DNA of 64,000 nucleotides from Asaia platycodi JCM 25414 (GCF_000614545.1 NZ_BAKW01000014.1:26017-90016); one strand, 5' to 3'; counted from the stretch's first letter, positions 53,300 to 64,000 are shown. Numbers and translations: made by a program. Notes: generated from the sequence alone by a model not told the origin.

Positions 53300-53401
53300 G
53301 ATTTTTTATCGAAAACATGCTATTGACCGGGCCATGACTTGCGCCTTCGGGCCTGCCTCCGGCATATCTCGCGAACTTTCTTTCAGTTTGCCGGACCGAT
53401 C

Positions 53402-54562
53402 ATGCCCCAACGCCCTGTCAGAAAACCCGCCCGCCCGTTCTTTTCGTCAGGCCCATGCGCGAAGCGCCCGGGCTGGACGCTGAACGCGCTCGATGGCGCG
53501 CTGCTCGGGCGGTCGCATCGCGCGCCGGAGGGCAGGGCGCGGCTCAAGGAGGTCATCGATCGCTCTCATAGCCTGCTCGAAGCCCCCGGTGACTGGAAGA
53601 TTGGCATCGTGCCGGCATCCGATACCGGCGCGGTCGAGATGATCCTCTGGGCGCTGGCGGGCGAACGCCCCATAGACGTACTGTCTTTCGAGAGTTTCTC
53701 GGGACTCTGGGCGCAGGATCTGCGCGATGTGCTCAAGCTCGACGCTCTCACGGTACACGAGGCGCCTTACGGCGCGCTGCCCGATCTGTCGACAGTCGAC
53801 TGGTCGCATGACGTGGTCCTGACCTGGAATGGCACGACTTCAGGCGTCTGCGTGCCGGGGCCTGACAGCATTCCCGCCCAGCATGAAGGTCTGGTGATCT
53901 GCGATGCCACCTCGGCAGCGTTTGCCATGGATCTGCCGTGGGACCGCCTCGATATCGTGACCTGGTCGTGGCAAAAGGCTCTGGGCGGCGAGGCGGCTCA
54001 CGGCATGATCGCGCTCAGCCCGCGAGCTGTTGCCCGGCTCGAACAGGCCGCCCCGCGTCCGCTCCCCAAGATTTTCCGCCTGACCAACAAGAAGGGGCTG
54101 ATCGACGCGATCTTCTCTGGCGATACGATCAACACGCCCTCGATGCTTTGCGTCGAAGATGCGCTGGACGGGTTGAGATGGGCCGATGCCATTGGCGGTC
54201 TCAAGGGGCTCAAGATCCGCTCCCGTTCCAATTTTGAGACTGTCGCTCGCTGGGTTGCGCAGACCGACTGGGTGGAGTTCCTCGCTGCCGAGCCCAGCCA
54301 GCGTTCGACCACCTCGATCTGTCTGCGTATCGTGGCGCCCTGGTTTGACGAACAAAGCGTCGAGAGTCAGCAGAAGATCGTCAAGATCCTGACAGGCATG
54401 ATCGCCGATGAAGGCGCCGGTTTCGACCTCGCTTCCTATCGCGATGCGCCACCCGGCCTGCGTATCTGGGGCGGGGCCACCGTTGAATCAGACGATATCG
54501 AGGCGCTTCTCCCCTGGCTCGACTGGGCCTATGAGAGCGTCAGGATGGAATACAGCGTATGA
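53402..54562 (+). CDS. serC: Phosphoserine aminotransferase
   Basis: Intact 386-aa PLP enzyme making 3-phosphoserine for serine and pyridoxine synthesis. [18 protein letters not shown] at the N-terminus is the alphaproteobacterial SerC hallmark. The PLP lysine is K192 in [16 protein letters not shown], and [14 protein letters not shown] provides the cofactor Asp. The ATG at 53402 is chosen because an earlier in-frame TTG adds non-homologous residues. The stop overlaps hisZ (ATGA). serA is not next to it. Confidence 0.92.
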   Translation: MPQRPVRKPARPFFSSGPCAKRPGWTLNALDGALLGRSHRAPEGRARLKEVIDRSHSLLEAPGDWKIGIVPASDTGAVEMILWALAGERPIDVLSFESFSGLWAQDLRDVLKLDALTVHEAPYGALPDLSTVDWSHDVVLTWNGTTSGVCVPGPDSIPAQHEGLVICDATSAAFAMDLPWDRLDIVTWSWQKALGGEAAHGMIALSPRAVARLEQAAPRPLPKIFRLTNKKGLIDAIFSGDTINTPSMLCVEDALDGLRWADAIGGLKGLKIRSRSNFETVARWVAQTDWVEFLAAEPSQRSTTSICLRIVAPWFDEQSVESQQKIVKILTGMIADEGAGFDLASYRDAPPGLRIWGGATVESDDIEALLPWLDWAYESVRMEYSV

Positions 54563-55704
54563 AACTGACCGACGAGCCCGATACAGCCCTTCTGCCTTCA
54601 GGGTTTATCGACCTGCTCCAGCATGAGGCCGAGGCTGAGGCGCAGGGAATAGAATCCGTGATGGAACTGTTCGCTGCTCATGGTTATGAGCGCGTACGCC
54701 CACCTTTGCTCGAATTCGAAACCTCGCTTCTGCATGGTGCCGGTCAGGCGCTCGAAGAACAGACTTTCCGCCTGATGGATCCGGAATCTCGGCGTATGAT
54801 GGCGCTGCGCCCGGACATGACCACCCAGATCGCGCGCATTGCCGCGACACGTCTGGCAGCGACGGCGCGTCCGTTGCGCCTATCTTATGCCGGATCATGC
54901 ATTCTGGTCGGCACGCCCGGCCGTGAAGGCCAGCGTCAGATCAGCCAAGCCGGGATCGAGCTGATCGGTGCCGATTCCGTCGAGGCCGATTGCGAGGTCG
55001 TGCTGATTGCCGCCGAGGCGCTCGAAAAACTCGGTGTCGAAGAGTATTCCTTCGATCTCTCCTGTCCGGCTCTGGTTCAGGCGCTGGTCGCGCTGTCGGG
55101 GTATACGGGGCAGCGCCGCGCTGCGCTGGTGCATGCGCTCGATCGCAAGGATATGGCCGCCGTGGCTGAACTTGGCGGTCCGGTTGCCTCGGTGCTGACC
55201 GCATTGGTTGAAGCTTGTGGCCCATCGGGTGCCGCTCTGGCCATTCTTGAAAAACTCGATCTGCCACCGGAGATCAGGCTGCATGCCGATCGTCTCGTTG
55301 CTGTCGTACGCGCGCTGCATGACCGTGCACCGCAGCTGCGTTTGACCGTCGATCCGGCGGAGTTTCGCGGCTGGCAGTATCATACCGGAATCTGCATGAC
55401 GGTTTTCGCCAGAAGCCAGCGCGAAGAGCTGGGCCGTGGCGGGCGCTATCAGGCTCAGGGTGAGGAGCCCGCCTGCGGTCTCACCTTCCGGCCGGAAGTC
55501 CTGCTGCGGGCCGCTCGACCGATCGTCTTGCGCCCGCGTGTCTATGTGGCCGCCGAGATGCAGGACTCACCGGGGGCTGCACGGCTTCGCGCAGAGGGCT
55601 ATGCCACGGTCGCCGGTCTCGACGCTGTCGACGACCTGCCTGCCGAGGCGCGTCGCCTGAATTGCACTTTCATTTTCGTCGCTGACGAACTCATCACGCT
55701 GTAA
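54559..55704 (+). CDS. hisZ: ATP phosphoribosyltransferase regulatory subunit
   Basis: Intact 381-aa HisRS-like paralog required by the short form of His[27 protein letters not shown] and [27 protein letters not shown] (motif 2-like) fit HisZ, and the C-terminal anticodon-binding domain of true HisRS is lacking. hisG is not in the window. Four-base overlap with serC and a 12-base gap to purA indicate a mixed biosynthesis operon. Confidence 0.92.
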   Translation: MKLTDEPDTALLPSGFIDLLQHEAEAEAQGIESVMELFAAHGYERVRPPLLEFETSLLHGAGQALEEQTFRLMDPESRRMMALRPDMTTQIARIAATRLAATARPLRLSYAGSCILVGTPGREGQRQISQAGIELIGADSVEADCEVVLIAAEALEKLGVEEYSFDLSCPALVQALVALSGYTGQRRAALVHALDRKDMAAVAELGGPVASVLTALVEACGPSGAALAILEKLDLPPEIRLHADRLVAVVRALHDRAPQLRLTVDPAEFRGWQYHTGICMTVFARSQREELGRGGRYQAQGEEPACGLTFRPEVLLRAARPIVLRPRVYVAAEMQDSPGAARLRAEGYATVAGLDAVDDLPAEARRLNCTFIFVADELITL

Positions 55705-55716
55705 AGGGATAAGAGC

Positions 55717-57006
55717 ATGTCCAACGTCACCGTCATCGGCACCCAATGGGGTGACGAAGGCAAGGGAAAGATCGTGGACTGGCTGGCCAGCCGTGCGGAT
55801 ATCGTTGTCCGCTTTCAGGGCGGCCATAATGCTGGTCATACACTTGTGGTGGGCGATCAGGTCTACAAGCTCTCTTTGCTGCCTTCCGGTCTCGTGCGCG
55901 GCAAAACCGGTGTGATCGGCAATGGCGTGGTGGTCGATCCCGAAGCCCTGCTTTCCGAAATCGACCGTGTTTCCGCTCAAGGTCTGGTGGTCAATCCCGA
56001 GACGCTCTGGGTGGCCGATAACGTGCCGCTCATCCTGCCCCTGCATGTTGCGACGGATCGCGCCCGTGAAGCCGCGCGTGGCGATCGCAAGATCGGCACC
56101 ACCGGTCGCGGTATCGGCCCCGCCTATGAAGACAAGGTGGCGCGCCGTGCCATTCGTCTATGCGATCTGGCCGAGCCCGAAACGCTCGACTGGAAGCTCG
56201 ATGAGCTGCTGCTGCACCACAATACGCTTCTGGCCGGTCTGGGTGCTGCGACATTCACCAAGCAGGAAATTCTCGACCATCTGGCAAAGCTCGCCCCGCG
56301 CGTGCTGCCCTTTGCCTGCTCGGTTTGGGAGCGGCTGGATGAGGCGCGTCGCGCCGGTCGTCGCATTCTGTTCGAAGGCGCTCAGGCCGTCATGCTCGAT
56401 GTCGATCATGGCACCTATCCCTTCGTGACCAGCTCGAACACTGTCGCTGCCGTTGCGGCCAGCGGTAGCGGTGTCGGCCCCGGAACGGTCGGTTTCGTTC
56501 TGGGCATTGCCAAGGCCTATACGACCCGCGTGGGTGAGGGGCCGTTCCCCTCCGAGCTGTTCGACGATGTCGGTCAGAAGCTGGGTGAGCGTGGGCGCGA
56601 ATTCGGCACCGTGACGGGCCGCCCGCGTCGTTGCGGCTGGTTCGACGCCGTGCTCGTGCGTCGTGCCGCCCGTGTGGGTGGCGTCAACGGTATCGCGCTG
56701 ACCAAGCTCGATGTGCTTGACGGGTTCGAGGAAGTGAAGATCTGCGTCGGGTACGAGCTCGACGGTCAGGCGATCACGTCCTTCCCCTCCAGCCCCGCTG
56801 CTCAGGCGCGCCTGAAGCCTGTGTTCGAATCCATGCCCGGTTGGCAGGAAACGACTTTCGGTGCCCGTAGCTGGGCCGATCTGCCTGCTGCCGCGATCAA
56901 GTATATCCGCCGCATCGAAGAGCTGATCGAGGCGCCGGTAACGCTGCTTTCGACCAGCCCCGAGCGCGACGACACCATCCTGATGCGCGATCCCTTCGAG
57001 GATTGA
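55717..57006 (+). CDS. purA: Adenylosuccinate synthetase
   Basis: Intact 429-aa enzyme making adenylosuccinate from IMP, Asp and GTP. The P-loop-like [50 protein letters not shown] and [25 protein letters not shown] are all present. A GTGxPR-like segment ([13 protein letters not shown]) and the C-terminal GTP-binding region follow. A strong hairpin terminator follows six bases after the stop. Confidence 0.97.
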   Translation: MSNVTVIGTQWGDEGKGKIVDWLASRADIVVRFQGGHNAGHTLVVGDQVYKLSLLPSGLVRGKTGVIGNGVVVDPEALLSEIDRVSAQGLVVNPETLWVADNVPLILPLHVATDRAREAARGDRKIGTTGRGIGPAYEDKVARRAIRLCDLAEPETLDWKLDELLLHHNTLLAGLGAATFTKQEILDHLAKLAPRVLPFACSVWERLDEARRAGRRILFEGAQAVMLDVDHGTYPFVTSSNTVAAVAASGSGVGPGTVGFVLGIAKAYTTRVGEGPFPSELFDDVGQKLGERGREFGTVTGRPRRCGWFDAVLVRRAARVGGVNGIALTKLDVLDGFEEVKICVGYELDGQAITSFPSSPAAQARLKPVFESMPGWQETTFGARSWADLPAAAIKYIRRIEELIEAPVTLLSTSPERDDTILMRDPFED

Positions 57007-57011
57007 GACGA

Positions 57012-57040
57012 AAAAGCGGGCCGAGAGGCCCGCTTTTTTT
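57012..57040 (+). terminator. Rho-independent terminator after purA
   Basis: Stem AAAGCGGGCC / GGCCCGCTTT with a GAGA loop and a run of seven T. A-rich flank on the other side allows it to act for the convergent ahpF as well. Confidence 0.93.
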
Positions 57041-57045
57041 GATGC

Positions 57046-58631
57046 TTATTCGGCGGCTGCCGCGAGTGCTGCTGCTGAAGGCAGGCGGATCAGATAGTCG
57101 AAGGCTGAAAGCCCCGCCTTTGCTCCTTCGCCGGTGGCGACGATGATCTGCTTGAACGGTGTCGTCGTCGCGTCTCCCGCTGCGAAGATACCCGGTACCG
57201 ATGTTGCATTATGGGTATCGACAACGATCTCACCGCGATCGCTCAGAACCACGCTGTCCTGGAGCCATTCCGTGTTCGGCACGAGACCGATCTGTACGAA
57301 TATTCCTTCCAGCTCGATCTTGTGCGGCGTGCCGGTGGGGCGGTCGCGATAGGCCAGAGCGGTGACGCGGGTGCCGTCGCCCTCGACCTCGGTGGTTTGT
57401 GCATTCATGATGACACGCACATTCGGCAAGCTGAACAGCTTGTCCTGAAGCACTGAGTCGGCGCGCAGCACATCGGCAAATTCGAGTAACGTCACTTCCG
57501 AGGCCAGACCGGCGAGGTCGATGGCGGCTTCAACGCCGCTATTGCCGCCGCCAATCACGGCCACCCGCTTGCCCTTGAAGAGTGGGCCGTCGCAATGCGG
57601 GCAATAGGCCACGCCCTTGTTGCGATAGGCGTCTTCGCCCGGCACGTTCATGGCGCGCCAGCGGGCACCCGGTGCCAGAATGACGGAGCGACTACGCATC
57701 ACAGCGCCGCTTTCGAAGCGGATTTCATGCAGCCCGCCAGGCTCTGCGGCGGGAATAAGCGCCGTGGCACGCTGGCCGGTCGTGATATCCACCTCATAGC
57801 TACGCACATGTTTTTCGAGCGCGGCGGCCAGCTTCGGCCCTTCGGTTTCCGGCACGGAAATGTAATTCTCGATGGCCATGGTATCCAGCACCTGACCGCC
57901 GAATCGCTCGCCGACAATGCCTGTGCGAATGCCTTTTCGGGCGTCATAGACGGCAGCGGCAGCCCCTGCCGGACCTGCACCCACGATCAGAACCTCGAAC
58001 GGAGCCTTTTCGGAAAGCTGTTCGGCCTTGCGCGAGGCCGAGCCGGTGTCGAGCTTCGCAATGATGGCTTCCACATCCGTGCGGCCCGAGGCAAAGGGTT
58101 CTCCGTTCAGATAGATCTGGGGCACGGTCATGATGTTGCGCTCGGTGACTTCCTCTTGGAAAAGCGCACCGTCGATTGCCGTATGCTCGATGACGGGGTT
58201 CAGCGCGGCCATCGTATTCAGGGCCTGAACGACATCCGGGCAGTTCTGGCAGGACAGAGACATATAGGTCTCGAAACGCAGCGGGCCCTTCAGGCTGCGG
58301 ATCTGTTCGGCCGTATCAGCCTCGATTTTCGGCGGGTGACCGCCAATCTGCAGCAAAGCGAGCACGAGCGAGGTGAATTCATGCCCCATCGGATGGCAGC
58401 AAAGGTCACGGCCTCTTCGCCATCTGTCCGGCGAATGCGAAAGGCGGGCGCACGCGGGCCGTCAGTGATCAATCTGGTCGTGATACGGTCAGAAAGCGCT
58501 GTGATGTCCTCGACAAGCGCAAGCATTTCCTGCGCCTTGTCGCTGTCATCGAGCGACGCTTCGAGCGTGATATCGTGACGCAGATTGGTCAGATAGCTGC
58601 GCAGCTGGTCCTTTATCGGTGTGTCGAGCAT
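57046..58631 (-). CDS. ahpF: Alkyl hydroperoxide reductase subunit F (one frameshift)
   Basis: 528-aa flavoprotein disulfide reductase after repair. It starts at ATG 58631 ([14 protein letters not shown]). The N-terminal two thioredoxin-like folds contain [15 protein letters not shown], and the thioredoxin reductase part has [15 protein letters not shown], the redox CPHC in [11 protein letters not shown] and [17 protein letters not shown]. The frame breaks at about 58391, where a C/G run is one base short, and repair gives [23 protein letters not shown]. It passes NAD(P)H electrons to AhpC, encoded 125 bases upstream. Confidence 0.94.
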
Positions 58632-58756
58632 TGATCTTGTCCTGATAGGAAGCGGGCTGGACGGAGGCTGGATTGCGGGGCGTGCCCGGGGCACGCCGCA
58701 CCGCAATCGCTCTGGCAGCGAGGAGGCGGAAAAGCCGGATTGTCGAGGTCGTGGAT

Positions 58757-59319
58757 TCAGTCTTGCCGATGAGGTCGAGTGAGGGCGACAACGTATGAGC
58801 GCCTTCCTTCCACTTGGCCGGGCAGACCTCGCCAGGATGGGCGGCGACATATTGTGCAGCCCGCACCTTGTCGAGCAGGGCCGTTGCGCTGCGTCCTACG
58901 CCCCCCGAGGTGATTTCGATATACTGGATGCGTCCTTCGGGGTTGATCAGGAAGGTCGCACGATCTGCCACGCCGGCGTCTTCGATCATCACATCGAAAT
59001 TACGCGCAATCGTGCCGGCCGGATCGGCGAGCATGACGTAATCGATCTTGCCGATAGCGGGCGACGCATCGTGCCAGGCCTTGTGCGTGACATGCTTGTC
59101 GGTCGAGACAGAGTAGATCTCGACGCCCAGCTTCTGGAACTCTGCGTAGCTGTCGGCCAGATCTTCGAGTTCGGTTGGGCAGACAAAGCTGAAATCGGCA
59201 GGATAAAAGAAAATGATGGACCATTTTCCTTTGAGGTCCTGATCGGTAACGGTAATGAATTTACCGCGACAATAAGCATCTGTCGAAAAGAAGTGGATGG
59301 ATGAGTCTATTCTTGCCAT
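58757..59319 (-). CDS. ahpC: Alkyl hydroperoxide reductase subunit C (frameshift at the last codons)
   Basis: 187-aa peroxiredoxin after repair, the same length as E. coli AhpC. The peroxidatic cysteine is in ADFSFVCPTELEDLA and the resolving cysteine in HPGEVCPAKWKEGAHTLSP. One base is missing at about 58760, in the penultimate codons; without it the frame runs on into unrelated sequence. Restoring it gives LDLIGKx and a stop at 58757. It reduces peroxides using AhpF and is first gene of the pair. Confidence 0.94.
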
Positions 59320-59543
59320 GATCTTGTCTCCAGATTTCTTTGACTCAGGAAGAGCAAAATCACTCTGTCATGACGTATTGTTAAAGCAAAACAGATCGTT
59401 CTGATGTTTGTGATAGGGAAAACCGTTATACGTTCTGCAGACGCAGCACGTCCTTTTCAGCAAGGGGGGTGGGCGCCTGCCCGGCAAGGGCGACGAAAAA
59501 ATCCCGCTCCCGCGTCACACGCCGGACAGATGCAAACGGCAAG

Positions 59544-60365
59544 TCAGTCAGTGCTGTCTGTCTGCTCATGAGAAGCCACCAGGAGTTTCGTTGCAAACCG
59601 GCTCGGTCGGTAGCCGGTCAGGCGGGTAAACACGGCGGAGAAAGCGCCGATGCTTTCATAACCGACACCAAGCGCGACATCCGTAACACGCTCGCCGAGG
59701 GCCAGTCTTCGTTGAGCCTCGATCATACGTAGTTTCTGAAGCCATGCGGCAAAGCCTGTACCGGTGTCCGCCCTGAAATGTCGCACGAAGGACCGAAGGG
59801 ACATGCCCGCAAGCTCCGCCCATTCTGCCTGAGTGCGGTTGTCGTCAGGCGTTGCTTCCAGATGATCTGTCACACGCCGGAGGCGCAGGTCGGAGGGTAT
59901 GACGAGAGCCGCTCTTGTCCGGGGCAAGGCGATCCACTCATCCCAGAAGGTTTCGGCCAGACGCGATGTCAGGGCGCTGACAGCCTTGCCCTGCGTCGTG
60001 CACGCCAGGCGTTCTGCCTGCGCGTTGAGGAGGGGGGTGCCTTCGGTCAGAAAGGGCGTATTTGGCAGAACGGCGCAGCGGGAAGGGTGGAGATAAAGCG
60101 TCCATCCTGCCATGGCGCCGTGAGAGCGTGCTTCATGAGGCAGATCGCGCGGGAGCCACAGTACCTGACCGGGTCCGACCGACCAGAACGCCCGCTCGGT
60201 ATGAAACACCATGACGCCGCTTTCGATCCCGAAAATCTGTCCGTGTGTGTGGTGATGGCGGGGAGCGATGCGTCTTGTCTCCTGCGCGAGCGTTCCGCCG
60301 CCAAGCCAGAAGCGCGTATCGTTCGGAGCAGTACCGGGCAGAGAGAGGAATTCATTGGCGCACAT
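59544..60365 (-). CDS. AraC-family transcriptional regulator
   Basis: Intact 273-aa regulator from the ATG at 60365. The N-terminal cupin-like sensor has RIAPRHHHTHGQIFGIESGVMVFHTE and VLWLPRDLPHEARSHG. The C-terminal double helix-turn-helix is EWAELAGMSLRSFVRHFRADTGTGFAAWLQKLRMIEAQRRL...VTDVALGVGYESIGAFSAVFTRLTGYRPSRF. Divergent from the hydroxyacid dehydrogenase gene, its most likely target. The ligand is unknown. Confidence 0.9.
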   Translation of the reverse strand: MCANEFLSLPGTAPNDTRFWLGGGTLAQETRRIAPRHHHTHGQIFGIESGVMVFHTERAFWSVGPGQVLWLPRDLPHEARSHGAMAGWTLYLHPSRCAVLPNTPFLTEGTPLLNAQAERLACTTQGKAVSALTSRLAETFWDEWIALPRTRAALVIPSDLRLRRVTDHLEATPDDNRTQAEWAELAGMSLRSFVRHFRADTGTGFAAWLQKLRMIEAQRRLALGERVTDVALGVGYESIGAFSAVFTRLTGYRPSRFATKLLVASHEQTDSTD

Positions 60366-60477
60366 GAGTCGATTAATGGCGCACAAACGCAAGAACGCCA
60401 AAGCCTGAGGCGTTAAAACCTTTTCTGGCGGGTCCCATTTGTGAATCAGGGGCCTTCGTCAGCAAAGGAGCTACGCC

Positions 60478-61365
60478 ATGGAAATCGGATTTGTGGGATT
60501 GGGGGCCATGGGGCAGGCGATGGCCCGACGTCTGCTGGATGAGGGCCACAGCCTGACTGTGTGGAACCGCACGCGCAGCAAGGCCGACGGGCTGGCGGCG
60601 AAAGGGGCCGTTGTCGCGCAAAGCCCTGCTGAGGTGGCGCGACGCTCCGAGATCGTCTTTTCGATGCTGTTCGACGACGAGACGACCGAGCATGCGACAT
60701 TTGGCCCGCAGGGGATCGCCGAAGGCTTGCGTGACGACGGGCTCCATATCTGTTGCAGTACGCTCTCGCTCGCCCAGGCAAGACGCTTGCGTGACGGTCA
60801 CGGGGAGCGCGGGCAGAATTATGTCAGCGCTAACGTTCTGGGCCGCCCGCCCGCCGCCGAAGACGGATCTCTGTTCATCATCGCTGCCGGTTCCGTCGAT
60901 CAGCTGGTCAGGGCAAAACCGCTTTTCGCTTCTCTGGGGCAGCGTGTTTTCGAGGCTGGTGCAGACCCGGTTCAGGCCAATCTGGTCAAGCTGTCGCTGA
61001 ATTTCATGATCTATTCGACCATCGAGCAGATGGCCGAGGTCTTTACCGTCAATGAAAAGCTCGGCACTGACCCGCAGCTGCTTTTCGAGATCATGACGAA
61101 CAGCTTCTATACGGCCCCTGTGCACAAGAACTACGGCAAGTTGATGGTCGAGCAGGAATACGACCATCCGGGCGCACCGGTCACGCTGGGGTTGAAGGAC
61201 GTGGAGATGTTTCTCGATGCTGGGGGCGAGCAGGGCGTCGCCTTGCCTTTTGCCTCGGTCATGCGCGACAGGCTGATCAGCGCCATCAGCGCGGGCGACG
61301 CAGAGCGCGATTTTGTCGTGCTTCAGGAGCGTGTGCGTCAGGAGGCCGGTCTCAAGCCGCGCTGA
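60478..61365 (+). CDS. NAD(P)-dependent beta-hydroxyacid dehydrogenase family protein
   Basis: Intact 295-aa oxidoreductase. IGFVGLGAMGQAMARRLLDEGHSLTVWNRT is the Rossmann cofactor site; an Arg in the WNRTRSKAD segment suggests NADP. ICCSTLSLAQARRL, NYVSANVLGRPPAAEDGSL and the catalytic Lys region NLVKLSLNFM match the 3-hydroxyisobutyrate dehydrogenase/glyoxylate reductase superfamily. The exact substrate is unknown. Divergent from the AraC gene. Confidence 0.88.
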   Translation: MEIGFVGLGAMGQAMARRLLDEGHSLTVWNRTRSKADGLAAKGAVVAQSPAEVARRSEIVFSMLFDDETTEHATFGPQGIAEGLRDDGLHICCSTLSLAQARRLRDGHGERGQNYVSANVLGRPPAAEDGSLFIIAAGSVDQLVRAKPLFASLGQRVFEAGADPVQANLVKLSLNFMIYSTIEQMAEVFTVNEKLGTDPQLLFEIMTNSFYTAPVHKNYGKLMVEQEYDHPGAPVTLGLKDVEMFLDAGGEQGVALPFASVMRDRLISAISAGDAERDFVVLQERVRQEAGLKPR

Positions 61366-61371
61366 GAGCGC

Positions 61372-61994
61372 TCAGCCATGATGCCATGCGGCCCCGGTAT
61401 AGAAGAACCGGCCCATACCGATGGTGAAGATCAGACAGCCATAAAGACTATGTTCGAGGCAGGAGAGGCGCAGCGAGCGGTGACGCTCATAGTCCAGCGC
61501 GAAAAGCGCCCCTCCCGCCGTTGTCAGAACGATGGCGATCCAGTTCAGAAAGATCACATGCGCAAAGCCGAACGCAGCGGCGCTGGTCATGATACGCGCT
61601 GAAGCCGTGTCGAGCAGCAGGCGATAACGCCTGAAGAGAAAGGCGCGATACAGCATCTCCTGAGGCCATACGGAAAGCAGAGGGTAGAGGAGCAGGATGA
61701 GAAGCCAGAAACCTGGTTTATTGCGCGGTAGCTCAAGGAAATATGCGGGCCATAGCCACCAGGCGCCTACGGTGAGCAGCGGGGCAAAAACGGCGAATCG
61801 CAGGAAGATCGCCCTGATTTCGCGGCGCGGCTGATGCGGGTTGGGAAGCTGGTGGCGGAGGGTAAGGAACGCGAGCAGCGCCCCGACCATAGTGTGGCGA
61901 AGAGAATGAAGGGGCGCCTGATCTCGAGGATGAGAAGCGGCCCACCGCAGAAAAGAGTCAGCATTTCGAGGCGGAGATAGAGACGCTTCATCAT
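61372..61994 (-). CDS. CPBP-family membrane protein, CAAX protease-like (one frameshift)
   Basis: 207-aa integral membrane protein after repair. Several hydrophobic helices are followed by PQEMLYRAFLFRRY, the position of the EExxxR motif (first Glu replaced by Gln), and AAAFGFAHVIFLNW with the FxxxH-type histidine. The frame breaks at about 61890 (one A missing), giving FILFATLMVGALLAFLTLRHQ. The family has putative intramembrane metalloprotease or bacteriocin self-immunity roles; function here is unknown. Confidence 0.75.
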
Positions 61995-62075
61995 AGGCTG
62001 GGGACCAGGGTTCTTCCAGTGGCCGACAGCGAGAAATAAGGGCGTCCAGCTTTAAGCAGACGCCCTTTACTCATC

Positions 62076-62989
62076 TCATTCGGTCACGCGGTCGCGGAGC
62101 GAAATACCTTCGTCCTGCTTGCGGCGCAGCTCGACTTCCGCCGCCATGGCTTTTTGCAGCTTCTCGAAGGCGCGTGCCTCGATCTGGCGGATCCGCTCGC
62201 GCGACACGCCATATTCATGAGAAAGCTCTTCGAGAGTCGACGGGTCGTCCTTGAGGCGGCGCTCGGTCAGGATATGACGCTCGCGCTCGTTGAGCGACTT
62301 CATCGCCTCGGTCAGGAGCGCCTGACGGCCGCTCATTTCCTCGGCTTCGCCCAGCGTGGTCTCCTGGCTCTCCTGATCGTCAACCAGCCAGTCCTGCCAC
62401 TCACCTTCGCTGTCGCTGCGCAGCGGGGCATTCAGGCTGTGATCGGGTGCCGAGAGACGCTGGTTCATTGAGACCACGTCCTGCTCGGGTACACCGAGCG
62501 TGGTGGCAATCTTGTCGACCTGCTCCGGTTTGAGATCGCCGTCATCAATGGCCTGCATCTGCCTTTGAGGCGACGCAGGTTGAAGAACAGCTTTTTCTGC
62601 GAAGCGGTGGTGCCCATTTTCACCAGCGACCAGCTATGCAGGATATACTCTTGCATCGCTGCACGGATCCACCACATAGCGTATGTGGCAAGACGGAAGC
62701 CACGATCGGGGTCGAAGCGTTTGACCGCCTGCATCATGCCGATATTGCCTTCGCTGATCAGTTCGTTCAGCGGCAGGCCGTAGCCACGATAGCCCATGGC
62801 GATCTTAGCGACGAGGCGGAGGTGAGAGGTGACGAGCTTGTGGGCTGCGGCATCTTCTTCACGGTCACGCCAACGGCGGGCAAGTTCGACCTCTTCCTGT
62901 GGGCTCAGGATAGGGAATTTACGGATTTCCTGAAGATAGCGGGTGAGATTGCTTTCAGGACCAAGGGACAAAACGGCGGAAGAGGCCAT
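62076..62989 (-). CDS. rpoH: RNA polymerase sigma-32 (heat shock) factor (one frameshift)
   Basis: 304-aa sigma factor after repair. Region 1.2/2.1 starts SNLTRYLQEIRKFPILSPQEEVELARRWRD. Region 2 has LVTSHLRLVAKIAMGYRGYGLPLNELISEGNIGMMQAVKRFDPDRGFRLATYAMWWIRAAMQEYILHSWSLVKMGTT. The RpoH box is QKKLFFNLRRLKGQ. Region 4 has LKDDPSTLEELSHEYGVSRERIRQIEARAFEKLQKAM. The frame breaks at about 62562 (one base in the RpoH-box codons), giving LKGQMQAIDDGDLKPEQ. The ATG at 62989 follows GGAG. Expected to be essential or nearly so, so the break is best read as a sequencing error. Confidence 0.95.
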
Positions 62990-63229
62990 TGGGCTGCAAC
63001 TCCTTTCGCCCGGTGCAGTGAGGAACATTAACTACGGCATGTGGCCGTCAGAGTTCCCTTCACCGGGTGACGCTGGGTTAGGGAAGGATTTTCGTCCCCG
63101 CACGGCACCCTCTGCATGAGCGATGCCAGACGGTACGTCCATTCCGGCGGCGCGTCACTTCGTCGGATTGACTAAGAGCAGATCATACCGCGTTTTTGCT
63201 GTCAAGAAAACGTACTACATTACTCCTAA

Positions 63230-64000
63230 TTAACCCCCACGCAGGGTTCGTAGCAGAATCTGGAAATCTTCAGGTGGCTCGGAGGTGAAAAGCAGCGTCT
63301 CTTTCGTGCGCGGATGGGTAAACCCCAGACGCGCCGCGTGCAGGGCCTGACGCGGAAAATCGAGCGCCGCCCTTCGCCCGGTTTCGCGTAAACCTCTTGC
63401 CGCGGCAGGGATGCGCCGCAGATAGACCGGATCGCCCAGAAGCGGGTGTCCCGCCTGAGAGAGGTGGACCCTGATCTGATGGGTACGCCCAGTGGCGAGC
63501 TTACAGCTTATGAGGCTTACCGAGGCATCGAACGCCTCGAGGCAGCGCACATGGTCAGGGCGTGCTTGCCGCCCTGGGTTACGACCGTCATGCGCTTGCG
63601 ATCACGCTTGTCGCGCCCGATGGCGCCGTCATAGCTGATTGTCGAGGGCAGCAATCCCCAGGCAAGCGCCAGATAGGAGCGATCGATATCACGCGCCGCG
63701 AAGGCTTCTGACAGGGCATTATGGGCCATGGGTGTCTTGGCCACGACCATCAGTCCTGACGTATCCTTGTCGAGGCGATGGACGATTCCCGGTCGCTTTT
63801 CGCCCCCGATTCCTTCGAGGTCTTCGCCGCAATGGCCGAGCAGCGCATTGACCAGCGTGCCGGTTTCGTTACCCGGCGCCGGATGCACCACCAGCCCGGC
63901 AGGCTTGTCGAGTACGATCAGATCCCGATCTTCGAAAATGATCGGCAGCGCGAGGTCTTCTGCCTGCGGGCGGGCGGGGGTGGCGGGCGGGACGATCAGG
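63230..64000 (-). CDS. RluD-family 23S rRNA pseudouridine synthase, partial (one frameshift)
   Basis: The 5' end lies beyond the window; about 257 residues are visible. FEDRDLIVLDKPAGLVVHPAPGNETGTLVNALLGH precedes the catalytic RPGIVHRLDKDTSGLMVVAKT, with the active-site Asp. The C-terminal LATGRTHQIRVHLSQAGHPLLGDPVY is the RluA/RluC/RluD signature. The frame breaks at about 63553 (one base missing), giving ALTHVRCLEAFDASVSLISCKL. An N-terminal S4 domain would distinguish RluC/RluD from RluA and is out of view. Divergent from no gene here; rpoH is the next gene on the same strand. Confidence 0.88.

Noticed and set aside
58546..59319. An AhpC with a long novel C-terminal extension
   Set aside because: The extension appears after one missing base, in the penultimate codons; restoring it gives the exact 187-aa family length.

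Overview
This window looks like chromosome of an acetic acid bacterium (Alphaproteobacteria, Acetobacteraceae; the Asaia/Gluconobacter group is my best guess). That placement is inferred from gene content: a CyoABCD-type ubiquinol oxidase, an aerobic CobN-type cobalamin cluster, an OprB sugar porin, and AIDA-repeat/Hint-domain surface proteins paired with an autotransporter heptosyltransferase. Composition is GC-rich. AT-richer patches occur around 31.5-32.4 kb and 43.6-43.9 kb. I see no insertion sequence, prophage, CRISPR array or rRNA operon; there is one tRNA-Leu(CAA).

Layout. 0-6.6 kb: cobalamin cluster on + (DUF1636, cobW, cobN, cobB, CobC-like phosphatase). 6.7-13.4 kb: TonB-dependent receptor, OprB porin and a GH15 glycoside hydrolase. 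13.6-18.2 kb, minus: two cation diffusion facilitators, a ClC antiporter and a luciferase-like monooxygenase. 18.8-22.4 kb: helix-hairpin-helix protein, M28 peptidase and a COG2509-type FAD protein. 22.9-25.0 kb: first AIDA/Hint protein. 25.2-29.2 kb, minus: cyoABCD. 29.5-31.5 kb: exported small protein and cardiolipin synthase. 31.7-35.5 kb, minus: orphan CdiI-type immunity protein, pabB-pabC and a Tat-type phosphoesterase. 35.6-41.2 kb: two regulator/enzyme pairs and a DUF885 peptidase-like protein. 41.5-46.6 kb: heptosyltransferase, FkbM methyltransferase and second AIDA/Hint protein. 46.9-51 kb: mazG, exported methyltransferase, amino-acid permease and argC. 51.2-53.2 kb: PAS-GGDEF-EAL protein. 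53.2-57 kb: tRNA-Leu, serC-hisZ-purA. 57-64 kb: ahpCF, AraC regulator with a hydroxyacid dehydrogenase, CPBP protein, rpoH and the 3' part of an RluD-family gene.

Quality caution. Twenty-seven genes, including essential-type genes such as rpoH, are broken by frameshifts. Nearly every break is explained by one or two bases missing from a short C/G run, and none needs an extra base. Restoring about 42 bases gives full-length products of normal size (for example AhpC 187 aa and Cls 485 aa). I therefore annotate these as single genes with probable sequencing deletions, not as pseudogenes.

Most interesting system: the 41.5-46.6 kb module. It has an AIDA-type strand-loop-strand heptosyltransferase beside a repeat protein that ends in an autoprocessing-type Hint domain rather than an autotransporter barrel. 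A second such protein lies at 22.9 kb behind a 19-bp perfect inverted repeat. This suggests a glycosylated, Hint-processed surface protein system with no recognisable barrel.
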